A stretch of DNA of 64,000 nt from JACCZX01 sp040003315. GTDB lineage: Bacteria; Pseudomonadota; Gammaproteobacteria; Burkholderiales; Burkholderiaceae_F. The notes under the pieces are model-generated. The model worked only from the letters and a program-made list of their open reading frames with translations. It did not search any database and was not told where the DNA came from. Each line of letters begins with the position of its first letter. The stretch's first letter is position 1. The position numbers and the translations under genes are program-made. Positions 46,601 through 54,567 of this stretch are shown here, piece by piece. The stretch lies in NCBI GenBank assembly GCA_040003315.1, contig JBDUCU010000001.1, positions 36,523 to 100,522 on the forward strand, given 5' to 3'.

Positions 46601-49600
46601 GTCCAGCGGTTCGGCAATCGCAACGACCGGTGCCAGCCCGACCGTCTTTGAAATTCCTGACAGCGAGTGAGCGCGGCGCATGATGTTGGGCGTCACTGCT
46701 CGGGTCGGCTCATAGCGCCATTCGGCGATGTCGTTGGCGAGCACGCGGATACACTCGTCCGCCTCGGTCAGGAAGATCGAATACAGGCCGTGGCTGATGT
46801 CCAGAGGACCGACGCGCTTGATCTCCTCACTACCGAGTTCTTGATCGACTCCGGCAGCGACAGTCTCGACCGCCTCCGAATCAGCTTTGAATTCCAGTCC
46901 ATGCTCTGCCGCGGTCACTTCGAGCGGCGGCGCCGCCGCTTCGATGTCCTCGTGCGTTGGCGATCCCTCGATTAGTTGTTCAGCGGGGCGAGCACCGGCC
47001 AGCCGGTTCGCGTCGTTCGTTTTCCAAGGCAGCGCGTCCATGGCCGCTGCCGGCGCGCTGCCGTCAGACTTTGGGACGGGCGGCATCCCCGGTAACGGAT
47101 GCGGATACTCGAACGCGCCGCCTTCGCGGACCGCCTGCGCAGCTCGCACCAACGCCGTCGGATCCGGTTCGGCCGCAGGGTCATTCGCAATTTGGCTGAT
47201 CCAATCGAGGATGATGCGCTGCGCTCCGGCGGCGAGGTCGAGCAGATCATCGCTCGCCGCACGCTCCTGCGCCAGCCACAGGTTGAAACACTGTTCGACG
47301 CCCCAGGCACCCTCGCCCACCGTCTTGAAGCCAACCATGCGGCTCGAACCTTTGAGCGTGTGGAACGCTCGACGCACCGTGGTGAGCGTGGTCTGATCGT
47401 CGCGGGTCGTGCGCAGCATTTCGAGTTGCTCGACGATGCTGTCGAGCACGTCGCGCGCTTCCTCGACGAAAATCTGCCTCAGCTCGTCGTCTGCCGCAGC
47501 CTCCGAGACAGGCAGCGGCGCGGTGGGCTTCGGCGCTTCGGCCGCACCCAGAGGTGCCAGCAACTGCTCGAGCTCGGCGGCGTCGTGAGCGGCATGCGTT
47601 TCTTTCAGCTGCCCCAACAGATGAGTCGCGCGCGCGGCATTTTGTTTCAGCCGCTCGTTGTCGAGCAGGTCGGCTTCGTTGGCCAATGTGGGCAGCAGTC
47701 GCTCGAGCTCCTCGATCGCGCGCGCGTCGCCGGCGACATGCCGCAAGCGCGTGGCTTGCACATGTGCCGCCGCGAGCGTCTTGCGCGCTGCCGACTCGAC
47801 GTTGTCGCCACGCCGCGTGTCGGGAAGCCGAATATCCACGGTGCGCGGCGCGATGTAGTCGTCGTCTGCCAGCGCACTGACTGTATCGGACGACTGCAAC
47901 TGCCCGAGATCGGCGCTAAAAATTCCGGTGACCGGGTCATAGCGGAACATGCCGCGCGGCCGGTCGGCATCCTGCCCCACGCTCTCGACAAAGAAGCCTA
48001 CCGCGCCCAAGTTCTGCGCAATCCGGCCGAACTCATCGGGCTCAGGCGCAACCGTTGCATCGGAAAAGCGCGCGATCGACGTCTGCACGTTACGCAGCGC
48101 TGCGACCGGCTCGTCGTAGCCCAGCAGCGACAGCACGCCGCAAACCTGATCGAACATGGCGGTCGTCGCCGGCAAGTCCGCACGCTCGAGTGGGTTGCGG
48201 AAGAACCGATCGAGCCGCTGCTCGATATCGCGCAGCGTTGCCTGCGTCTCCGCGACGACGGTGCCCATCGTCAGGCGATCCTGGGCGCGACGTGCGAGCT
48301 CGGACATCCACGGCCCGGCCTGCGGCAGCGGCTGGCCGTTGCGCGCCTTGCCAAGCCGATCGATGACCTGCAGCGCACGTCCTTCGTACTCGGCCTCGAT
48401 CTGCGGCAACTCTTCGACACCGAGGTCGACGAACAGCAACGCTGAGGCCACTTCGAGTCCAACCGCTTCGCGCACGTTCGGCGCGAGCTTCGCAAATTCT
48501 TGGGTCACGCGCGCGATCGCTTCGAACGCAGCGACCAGCGGACGAGCGTGAAGCTTGTGCGACGTCTCGCGAGCGAGCGCGATCTCATGCTCGAACTTGG
48601 CACTGTCGGGCGAGCCGGCAACGATCTGTCCCCAAAGCTGCTTCGCTTGCACCAGCGCTTCCTTCAGCGCACGCAGAGCGTCCGCGTCCAGCGCAGTCAA
48701 GCTGGCCCGCTCGAAGTCAGCCGGGATCAGCGCATCGAGCCCATACAGCCGCTTGACCTCAACGACACGCGGTAACGTGCCCTGCGCACGGCCTACGTAA
48801 TACAGCGCGTCGACCATCAGACGTTCGGCCACCGCCCCGCCGCCTTCGATCATGCGTCGCAGCTGCAGATTGAGCCGCGCCAGCACCCGCTTCAGGTCGA
48901 CGTCGACACCGACCGCGCCCGCTTCGAGCGCTTCGAGCAATCCGCGCGCAATCCACCAGAAGCTGCGAGCCAGCCCGCGCTGCGGCATGTGCTCCAGATC
49001 CGACAGCGCTTCGCGCATCCGCTTGCGTGGTGCGGCGTCGTCCGAGTTACGCAGAAAGCCGAGCAACCCGAGCTCGAAACGCGCGCGGCGATCGCGCAAC
49101 TGGCGCGGAGTGAAGTTGCGCGCCTCGATCTGATGAAACGCAGGCCTGCGCGACAGGTCGGGAAATACGAGATCGGCCGGATGGACGCGGCTTGCCTGAC
49201 TCAGCTGCAACACGTCGCGGTAATACGGAAACAGCTTGATCGGCTGGTTCGGACGCCCGGACAACAGACCATCCAGGTAAGCCATCACAGCCGACAGCGC
49301 GGTCTCGATGATGCGGATCGGTGCCGGCGAACACTCCTTCGGCTCGGCCTCGTAACGGCGGGTCAGCTGCTCGATTGCTTCGGTGACCAGCGCCACGCCG
49401 CGCAGGTCGAGCAGCTGCAGCGCGCCGTTTGCCTGGTGGATCTGATTGCGCGCGTTGCGCACGCTGTCGAGATCCTGTTTGTTGGCAATGAATGCCTTCA
49501 GCCCGCTGACTGCTTCAGCGAGCGAAGTCCGAATCTCATCGATGACCCATGCCAGCGGTGCGATGTCGGGCGCGGCGCCTACCAGTTGGTTTGGGTCGTG

Positions 49601-49612
49601 CTTTTCAGCCAT
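43676..49612 (-). CDS. chpA: Hybrid chemotaxis histidine kinase of the type IV pilus system (ChpA/PilL-like)
   Basis: A 1978-residue protein. Several Hpt-like domains occur: a weak one near residue 60 (NQIHQANGAL), one near 750 (FHTLKGSSRMVG), a degenerate one near 980 (AHSLSGISKTVG) and one near 1224 (LHTVKGSARMAG). Next come a dimerisation helix (VRADVLDKLVDQAGEVSIA) and a CheA-type ATPase with NAIVHGLEGPADR, INDDGAGLN and GRGVGMDVVRAEL. A CheW-like domain follows at about 1685-1830, then a C-terminal receiver whose phospho-acceptor is in IMLVDIEMPRMDGYD near 1903. It controls twitching and surface responses via PilG/PilH. The ATG beginning AEKHDPNQL was chosen over an upstream start at 49630. 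Confidence 0.93.
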   Translation of the reverse strand: MAEKHDPNQLVGAAPDIAPLAWVIDEIRTSLAEAVSGLKAFIANKQDLDSVRNARNQIHQANGALQLLDLRGVALVTEAIEQLTRRYEAEPKECSPAPIRIIETALSAVMAYLDGLLSGRPNQPIKLFPYYRDVLQLSQASRVHPADLVFPDLSRRPAFHQIEARNFTPRQLRDRRARFELGLLGFLRNSDDAAPRKRMREALSDLEHMPQRGLARSFWWIARGLLEALEAGAVGVDVDLKRVLARLNLQLRRMIEGGGAVAERLMVDALYYVGRAQGTLPRVVEVKRLYGLDALIPADFERASLTALDADALRALKEALVQAKQLWGQIVAGSPDSAKFEHEIALARETSHKLHARPLVAAFEAIARVTQEFAKLAPNVREAVGLEVASALLFVDLGVEELPQIEAEYEGRALQVIDRLGKARNGQPLPQAGPWMSELARRAQDRLTMGTVVAETQATLRDIEQRLDRFFRNPLERADLPATTAMFDQVCGVLSLLGYDEPVAALRNVQTSIARFSDATVAPEPDEFGRIAQNLGAVGFFVESVGQDADRPRGMFRYDPVTGIFSADLGQLQSSDTVSALADDDYIAPRTVDIRLPDTRRGDNVESAARKTLAAAHVQATRLRHVAGDARAIEELERLLPTLANEADLLDNERLKQNAARATHLLGQLKETHAAHDAAELEQLLAPLGAAEAPKPTAPLPVSEAAADDELRQIFVEEARDVLDSIVEQLEMLRTTRDDQTTLTTVRRAFHTLKGSSRMVGFKTVGEGAWGVEQCFNLWLAQERAASDDLLDLAAGAQRIILDWISQIANDPAAEPDPTALVRAAQAVREGGAFEYPHPLPGMPPVPKSDGSAPAAAMDALPWKTNDANRLAGARPAEQLIEGSPTHEDIEAAAPPLEVTAAEHGLEFKADSEAVETVAAGVDQELGSEEIKRVGPLDISHGLYSIFLTEADECIRVLANDIAEWRYEPTRAVTPNIMRRAHSLSGISKTVGLAPVVAIAEPLDDLMRTLTVHGTRHLALTPAQFDTLERVTDRVRGMLHQFAAGIYPDEAPLEAGALHDLVSVVRAHSSLHNDMHPSSSLHLVAADPIHGSADADADLEIEVTDVSAADVATPDLSFSDLELADVDAAEPLADEEVVAEPVDDAAESREAPPRQEEAEEAADDRSDTTSDGEQPSASRLRDELDADLLEVFLTEAAELLPSVATNLRGLASNTNDAELARDLMRKLHTVKGSARMAGAMRLGEAVHEMETRMEAAMQLSDIPPAIIDDLHTQYDHAMALYDELQNPAASSVAPSEVQSAGEPSRAPVIDIAAKRADGKPDQRVDSRPIANVVPLSAASLASPGELSATLTAATPGAQPAATFIRVRADVLDKLVDQAGEVSIARSKLENEVGTIKGSLVDLTENISRLRAQLREVEIQADAQIQARGDKLSRESADFDPLEFDRYTRLQELTRMLAESVEDVAMVQSNMLKGLQSADTDLTSQSRLTRDLQQQLMRVRLVPFSNVSERLYRVARQAAKELDKRVNLDIRGAATELDRGVLEKMAGPFEHLIRNAIVHGLEGPADRRAAGKPETGELMLDVRQEGNEIIVVINDDGAGLNLKRIQARAIERQLVTPDQVLGDRELMELIFQPGFTTATEVTELAGRGVGMDVVRAELASFGGRISISSESGRGTRFTLYLPMTLAIAQVVLVGIAGRRYAIPAGMVEQVRRYRPAVLLAALTDGLIEIPPVGAVVLRPLTQLLGEETTPHLARQTPVVLLRSGDDRLAIAVDEVSSNQEVVVKSVGVQVARMAGILGATILGNGEIVLIINPVQLITRAPEPPAVFDVAPDARDEAKAAQKRIDHVTELSTSSVPTVMVVDDSLTVRRVTQRLLERQGYTVLLAKDGVDALRQLQEIKPDIMLVDIEMPRMDGYDLTRNVRGNMKTADIPIIMITSRTAEKHRKMAFELGVNEYLGKPYQEDELLKSIKQYLSERVTA

Positions 49613-49727
49613 CACCGTCCTCGCGCGCAAAAGTACAAACCTACCTTTGCGCGATTAGTTGGCGAAAAATCGCTGGCAGCGCCAGACAATTTTTCGAACG
49701 TAACAGCACGACGAAGCATCGGCGCCC

Positions 49728-51998
49728 TCATCCCACTCTGAACCGTGCCACGGAAGCCTTGAGCTCACGCGCGAGCGTCGCCAACTGTCCAATCGATTGC
49801 GCCGCCTGCCGCGTGCCCTGCGAAGTTTGTTCGGTCACCGACAAGATGCGCTCGATCGAATGCGCCACACCGCCGGCCGACTGCGCCTGATCATTGGTCG
49901 CGGTCGCGATGCGTTCGACCTGGTCGGTCAATTGACGCGAGACGCGCCCGATATCCGATAGAGCGTTGCCCGCCGCGTCGGATAGTTTCGCGCCCTCGAC
50001 CACGCCCTGCGTGCTCTTTTCCATGGCGGCGACCGCATCCTGCGTGTCGGTCTGAATGGTGCGAACCAGCGCACCGATCTGCTTGGCGGCTTCGGCCGAT
50101 CGATCGGCCAGGCGCTGCACCTCTTCGGCAACGACCGAGAAACCGCGTCCCGCTTCGCCGGCCGATGCGGCCTGAATCGCGGCGTTTAGCGCCAGCACGT
50201 TGGTCTGTTCCGTGATATCGGTAATCAACTCGACGATTTCGCCGATCTCCTGCGACGACTCACCCAGTCGCTTGATGCGCTTTGCCGTTTCTTGAATCTG
50301 CTCGCGGATCTCGTTCATGCCGCTGATCTGGTTGAACACCGCGCGCTGACCGCGCTCTGCCGCCTCGAGCGAGGCGCGTGCGACCTTAGCGGACTCGCCA
50401 GCGTTTTTCGAAACGTCGTTGATCTGCGATGCCATTTTCAGCACCTTGTCGCCGGTGTCCTTGATCTCCTTCGACTGTGCCTCGGACGCTGTCAACAAGC
50501 GTGTCGCAATGTCGCGCGCCTGCGTGGACGCGGTGTTGACCTGTTCGGCGGTGTTGTTGATGCGGCCGACGAGGCCGCGCAGCTCTTCGACGGTGTAGTT
50601 GACCGAATCGGCGATGGCGCCGGTGATGTCCTCCGAGACCGTCGCCTGCACAGTCAGGTTGCCGTCGGCCACCTCCTGCAGCTCGTTCATCAACCGCAAA
50701 ATTGCGGCCTGGTTGACATCATTGGTCTTCTTTGCGTCCTGCTCGAGTCGCTCGGCCTGCATCCGCTGAACGTTGGCTTCCGATGCACGCTGTCGCGTGT
50801 CTTCGAGCAGAACTTTGAAAATCGCCAAGCCGGCGAGCAGCAAGCTGCCGCCGAAGAACAGCATCAGCAGGAAGTTGACGATCCGCATCCGCTGCTCGCC
50901 TGTGTACAGCCCGCCGAGCTGCGAAACCTCTTCGCGCAGCATCTCGGAGTCGCGCAGAATTCCGAGCTCGGCTTCCTTCGCCTGAACGATGGCCTGCAAA
51001 CTGCCGAGCGCGCCTTCGATCGATTTCTGGAATTCGCCATAAACCTTCAGCAATTCCTGCAGCCGTGACCGCGCTTCGGTATCGGTCGAGGCATTGATGC
51101 GGAGCGCTTCGCTACCCGACAGCAGCGCCTGCGTCAGATCGCGAAACTGATTGATGTCGCGTCCGAGCGTCAGCGCAACCTCGGCATTCGCGACGTTGCC
51201 GGCAACCAGCGAGTTCGCACTCTTGCCAAGCCTCTGCGTCAGCGTGACCAATTGACCGGCGGTTGCGATTTCGCGCGCCGACGCTCCCACCTGCAATTTC
51301 AAAGCCATGATCTCTTCTGTGAGCTGTTGCAGGCGCGGGCTTGCATCGTTGATTTTCTTGATCACCTCGCCGAACGCCATCAGCGTCTTTTCATTGGCCA
51401 TGATCACCGACGCTGATGATTCGCTCGCGCGCCAGTTGTTCATCAGTTTTTCGAGTTCAGGCTTGACCGCATCACCGCTCGACGCAGACAGATTGCGGGT
51501 CTGATCGCCCTCGTTGAGCGCTTTCAGGTTGCCCGCGATCGCGTCGCGACTTCCCTTGACTTCGGCAAACGCGCCGCGGTTACCGGCAACCGCGTTGGGC
51601 GCGGCCTTGGCCAGCCGCTGCGTATGCATCAGCGTGTCGCCGACGATCTCGATCTGCATCGCGCCGTTGGCGGCAAGCCTGTTGTCGATGATCAGCACCA
51701 GCACGAAGAGCAGCAGCGCAGTCACGAGAATTGCAAGCAAGATCTGAATCTGCGAGTTGACCGGCCGGTCGCCGATGACCGGAAGGCGCATCTCGATCAA
51801 CCGATCCATAAAACGCATCGCGCGGCCGGTCGTTCCGGGGCGCTCGAGCATCACGGTTTTGGGTGCGGGTGACGCCATCGTGGTGCGCGGCGATATCGTG
51901 TCGAGCGCGCTTGACATGCGAGACGATTCGCCGCGACTGCGCGCCGATCGCTCCCTTGGTCTCTTGCTGCTTACGGTCGATCCCATGTCGAGTGCCAT
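49728..51998 (-). CDS. pilJ: Methyl-accepting chemotaxis protein of the type IV pilus system (PilJ)
   Basis: A 756-residue transducer. A polar cytoplasmic N-terminal region of about 80 residues precedes helix 1 (84-106). A periplasmic PilJ-type sensor with two four-helix-like repeats follows (MHTQRLAKAAPNAVAGN; LVTLTQRLGKSANSLVAGN). Helix 2 is near 371-393, then a HAMP region, and the signalling domain carries the hairpin tip AAIQAASAGEAGRGFSVVAE. It senses surface contact or a pilin-linked signal and controls ChpA. It lies between pilI and chpA. No CheR or CheB homologue is encoded nearby, so adaptation enzymes, if used, are elsewhere. Confidence 0.93.
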   Translation of the reverse strand: MALDMGSTVSSKRPRERSARSRGESSRMSSALDTISPRTTMASPAPKTVMLERPGTTGRAMRFMDRLIEMRLPVIGDRPVNSQIQILLAILVTALLLFVLVLIIDNRLAANGAMQIEIVGDTLMHTQRLAKAAPNAVAGNRGAFAEVKGSRDAIAGNLKALNEGDQTRNLSASSGDAVKPELEKLMNNWRASESSASVIMANEKTLMAFGEVIKKINDASPRLQQLTEEIMALKLQVGASAREIATAGQLVTLTQRLGKSANSLVAGNVANAEVALTLGRDINQFRDLTQALLSGSEALRINASTDTEARSRLQELLKVYGEFQKSIEGALGSLQAIVQAKEAELGILRDSEMLREEVSQLGGLYTGEQRMRIVNFLLMLFFGGSLLLAGLAIFKVLLEDTRQRASEANVQRMQAERLEQDAKKTNDVNQAAILRLMNELQEVADGNLTVQATVSEDITGAIADSVNYTVEELRGLVGRINNTAEQVNTASTQARDIATRLLTASEAQSKEIKDTGDKVLKMASQINDVSKNAGESAKVARASLEAAERGQRAVFNQISGMNEIREQIQETAKRIKRLGESSQEIGEIVELITDITEQTNVLALNAAIQAASAGEAGRGFSVVAEEVQRLADRSAEAAKQIGALVRTIQTDTQDAVAAMEKSTQGVVEGAKLSDAAGNALSDIGRVSRQLTDQVERIATATNDQAQSAGGVAHSIERILSVTEQTSQGTRQAAQSIGQLATLARELKASVARFRVG

Positions 51999-52095
51999 TT
52001 AACCCTCCGCCAACCTAACTCCGCCGTCTACCTATGGGCGCCGCATGTAGCGGTCGCGTTTTTATTTCGTATGCAGCATCCTTGGGAAGCGTCAC

Positions 52096-52638
52096 TTAAA
52101 CTCCGATCGATGCAAAGTGAGGCGACGTCGCAAGCTCGCGCAGTTCCAGCTCGGTCATCATCAGTCCGTCGTTGTCCCGATAACGCGCACGTTCCCAGCT
52201 TCCGCGAGCCGACGGCGTGACTTCGTCAAGCAATGTCAGATCCTTCAGGTTGCGGATGCCGAACGCACGCGTCACCAAAATGCCGGCGTTCACGCCGAGC
52301 ACTTCGCCGAACACCAGCACCTGACTCGTCTGCTCCGGCGGCAGTGGGTCGCCACCCGCCAGCTGCATCAGGTCGACCACTCCAATCAGCCGGCCACGGA
52401 CGTTTGCCAAGCCTCGATACCAGGGCCGCGTCCACGGCACCGGCGCAATACTTGGCAGGCTGACGATTTCTCCAGCCAACGCCATCTCGACCAGGTAATT
52501 CTCGGCCCCAATACGCACCGCGAGACGCGTGGGCTCGGTTGGATTGTTGGGCGCCTCCTTCAAACGCTGCGCCAACTGCGTGGAGAATTCGCGCAGTTTG
52601 ACGAGTTGTCGGTTGGTGGCTTCGCCGGCCGTTGCCAT
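52096..52638 (-). CDS. pilI: CheW-like adaptor of the type IV pilus system (PilI)
   Basis: A 180-residue CheW-domain protein: RLAVRIGAENYLVEMALAGE, VPWTRPWYRGLANVRGRLIG, VVDLMQLAGGDP, and VLVFGEVLGVNAGILVTRAF fit the two-barrel CheW fold. It should bridge PilJ and the ChpA kinase. A short helical N-terminus precedes the domain. It sits between pilH, 20 bases upstream, and pilJ downstream with a gap of about 97 bases, in which no promoter was recognised. Confidence 0.9.
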   Translation of the reverse strand: MATAGEATNRQLVKLREFSTQLAQRLKEAPNNPTEPTRLAVRIGAENYLVEMALAGEIVSLPSIAPVPWTRPWYRGLANVRGRLIGVVDLMQLAGGDPLPPEQTSQVLVFGEVLGVNAGILVTRAFGIRNLKDLTLLDEVTPSARGSWERARYRDNDGLMMTELELRELATSPHFASIGV

Positions 52639-52658
52639 GTTCGATTGCTTTCCGGCCT

Positions 52659-53024
52659 CTAGTTGAACGCAGCGATTTTTTCAAGCAGCTCGTCAGCCTT
52701 GACCGGCTTGACGACGTAATCGCGGGCGCCCTGCCGCAGACCCCAGATGCGATCGGTCTGCTGATTCTTGCTGGTGCACATGATGATCGGAATATTCTGT
52801 GTGACGGGATCCTTCGATAGCGCGCGCGTCAGCTGAAACCCGTTTTGACCCGGCATCACGACATCCATCAAGATCAAATCCGGCGTTGTCGTTTTCACCT
52901 TGAGCATTGCCTCGTCGGCGTTTTCGGCGGTCGTCACGGCAAAGCCCTGCTTGGTGAGTATCTCGGTTAGAAAATGGCGTTCCGTCGGCGAATCGTCGAC
53001 GATCAATACTTTTTTGATTGGCAT
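52659..53024 (-). CDS. pilH: Single-domain response regulator PilH
   Basis: A 121-residue receiver: VLIVDDSPTERHFLTEIL supplies the acidic pair, DLILMDVVMPGQNGFQL carries the phosphorylated Asp, MCTSKNQQTD the Thr/Ser, and YVVKPVKADELL the Lys. There is no output domain. In Pseudomonas-type systems PilH opposes or buffers PilG in control of pilus retraction. Gene order pilG-pilH-pilI-pilJ-chpA supports the name. The start ATG is 22 bases after the pilG stop. Confidence 0.92.
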   Translation of the reverse strand: MPIKKVLIVDDSPTERHFLTEILTKQGFAVTTAENADEAMLKVKTTTPDLILMDVVMPGQNGFQLTRALSKDPVTQNIPIIMCTSKNQQTDRIWGLRQGARDYVVKPVKADELLEKIAAFN

Positions 53025-53046
53025 GGGTTCCCCTCCCCGACAGCTC

Positions 53047-53442
53047 TTAATTCATCGAATGCTGTCGTACGGCAGTCAGCAGGCTGTCCTTTGTAAACGG
53101 CTTTGTCAGGTATTCGCTCGAACCCACCATTCGGCCGCGCGCGCGATCGAATAGGCCGTCCTTCGACGACAGCATCACGACCGGTGTCTTGTGAAAACGA
53201 GGGCTTCGCTTGATCAGCGCGCACGTCTGATAGCCGTCCAGCCGCGGCATCAGGATGTCGCAGAAAATGATGTTGGGCTGATGATCGTTAATTTTGGAAA
53301 GCGCCTCGAAGCCGTCCTGCGCCAGTATGACCTGACAGCCCGCTTGAGATAAAAAAATCTCGGCGCTGCGGCGAATGGTGTTCGAATCGTCGATCACCAT
53401 CACTTTCTTGCCGCGGATTTCCGAAATATTCAGAGCCGCCAT
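53047..53442 (-). CDS. pilG: Single-domain response regulator PilG
   Basis: A 131-residue receiver. VMVIDDSNTIRRSAEIFL is the acidic loop, NIIFCDILMPRLDGYQTC contains the phospho-Asp, VMLSSKDGLFDRARGRMVG the Ser/Thr region, and YLTKPFTKDSLL the Lys. The longer start and FDRARGRMVGSSEYLTKP sequence are specific to PilG rather than PilH. It is phosphorylated by the ChpA kinase and promotes pilus extension in studied systems. It is the first gene of the minus-strand pil run; a promoter in the 86 bases upstream was not identified. Confidence 0.93.
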   Translation of the reverse strand: MAALNISEIRGKKVMVIDDSNTIRRSAEIFLSQAGCQVILAQDGFEALSKINDHQPNIIFCDILMPRLDGYQTCALIKRSPRFHKTPVVMLSSKDGLFDRARGRMVGSSEYLTKPFTKDSLLTAVRQHSMN

Positions 53443-53528
53443 CTTTGCAACCCATTCACGCTAATAACCGAGCCTGCGTTGTACTCGAAGCCTGCTCACC
53501 CTCAGCGCCGAATACCGTGGTTCCGAGG

Positions 53529-53693
53529 TCAGATTTCAACCATTTCGAAATCTTCCTTGCGCGCCCCACATTCCGGACATGTCCAATTGGGCGGTATGTC
53601 TTCCCACCGAGTTCCTGCCGCCACGCCTGCTTCCGGCAGACCCGCGGCTTCGTCGTAGATCCAGCCGCAGATCAGGCACATCCAGGTTTTCAT
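53529..53693 (-). CDS. Rubredoxin
   Basis: A 54-residue iron protein: CLICG and CPECG give the two Cys-x-x-Cys-Gly knuckles for one iron, with WIYDEAAGLPEAGVAAGTRW and WEDIPPNWTC between, the standard rubredoxin sequence. It shuttles single electrons, for example to alkane hydroxylase or oxidative-stress reductases. The ATG beginning KTWMCLICG was chosen; a longer frame adding 24 residues would be atypical. Rubredoxin next to the pilG cluster is a common betaproteobacterial arrangement. Confidence 0.95.
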   Translation of the reverse strand: MKTWMCLICGWIYDEAAGLPEAGVAAGTRWEDIPPNWTCPECGARKEDFEMVEI

Positions 53694-53767
53694 CGTGCCG
53701 CGGGTGTCACCAGTAGCCAAGCAAGAGAAACCGACGTCAATGCCCAGTTCGACGGCTAAAATCAAGA

Positions 53768-53812
53768 GGTTAGCGAGGCATCATAACGTGGGGTCACAAG
53801 TAACCGCTAACC
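53768..53812. repeat. Inverted repeat in the rubredoxin-thiE intergenic region
   Basis: GGTTAGCG (53768-53775) and its exact complement CGCTAACC (53805-53812) flank 29 bases in the gap between the divergent rubredoxin and thiE genes. The spacing is too long and lacks a T-run for a terminator. It could be an operator pair or simply chance. Confidence 0.25.
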
Positions 53813-53892
53813 ATTTTGCGTGACTCATTCGACCGTCGCCACGCTTTCAATTGCGTTCAGCCCTTGCCCTCTACCGCCCTGCGCACTTCTCT

Positions 53893-54567
53893 ATGGTCAT
53901 TGATACAAGCCGCCTCGCCGGTGTCTATCTGCTGACGCCGGATACCAGCAACCACGGGTTTGACCGCGTCATCGATATCGTGCGGCACGTGCTCGATGCA
54001 GGCGTTCGCGTTGTGCAGTATCGCGAGAAGACGGCCGAATTCGCAGTCCAATTCGAGCGCACGACGCGGTTGCGGGCGGTGACCCGCGCCGCCGGTGCAC
54101 TGTTGATCGTGAACGACGACGCTGAACTCGCGGTGAGCCTGGATGCAGACGGCGTGCATCTGGGACGCGACGACGGCGATGTAGCGGCAGCGCGACGCCG
54201 AATGGGTCGCAGGTTATTGGGTGTTTCCTGCTACAACCAGCTCGACCGCGCGCGGCGGGCGATTAACGAAGGTGCCGACGCCGTCGCCTTTGGTTCGGTC
54301 TTCGCGTCGCGGACCAAGCCCGAAGCGGTGCGGGCTTCACTCGAACTGTTGAGCGAGGCAAGGACGTCGTGGCCTCAGCGCAGGGTCATTGCGATCGGTG
54401 GCATCGACACATCCAACATCGCCGCAGTGGCCGAGGCGGGCGCGCATGCAGCAGCCGTGTTGGACGCAGTTTTTGGCGCACGCGATCCCGCGCGGATGGC
54501 GCTTGAACTGGTAAGGCGATTCGAACAGGGAAGGCTGAGGCATGAAGAGCAACGAGCAGTTGTTTGA
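53893..54567 (+). CDS. thiE: Thiamine phosphate synthase
   Basis: A 224-residue TIM-barrel enzyme: LAGVYLLTPDT, VVQYREKTAEFAVQ (Q-x-R-x-K substrate loop), LIVNDDAELAVSLDADGVHL, LLGVSCYNQLDRA, AVAFGSVFASRTKPEA and VIAIGGIDTSNIA are ThiE landmarks. It joins HMP-pyrophosphate to thiazole phosphate. The ATG at VIDTSRLAGVYLL was preferred to an earlier in-frame start that would add 14 residues. It overlaps hemL by 26 bases. thiD, often adjacent in relatives, is absent here. Confidence 0.93.
   Translation: MVIDTSRLAGVYLLTPDTSNHGFDRVIDIVRHVLDAGVRVVQYREKTAEFAVQFERTTRLRAVTRAAGALLIVNDDAELAVSLDADGVHLGRDDGDVAAARRRMGRRLLGVSCYNQLDRARRAINEGADAVAFGSVFASRTKPEAVRASLELLSEARTSWPQRRVIAIGGIDTSNIAAVAEAGAHAAAVLDAVFGARDPARMALELVRRFEQGRLRHEEQRAVV

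Noticed and set aside
47099..48445. Open frame of about 448 codons opposite chpA
   Set aside because: It is antisense to conserved Hpt and linker regions of chpA and shows no motif of its own.
53694..53892. Thiamine pyrophosphate riboswitch before thiE
   Set aside because: The conserved CUGAGA and ACCUGA-type core elements of the TPP riboswitch were not found.
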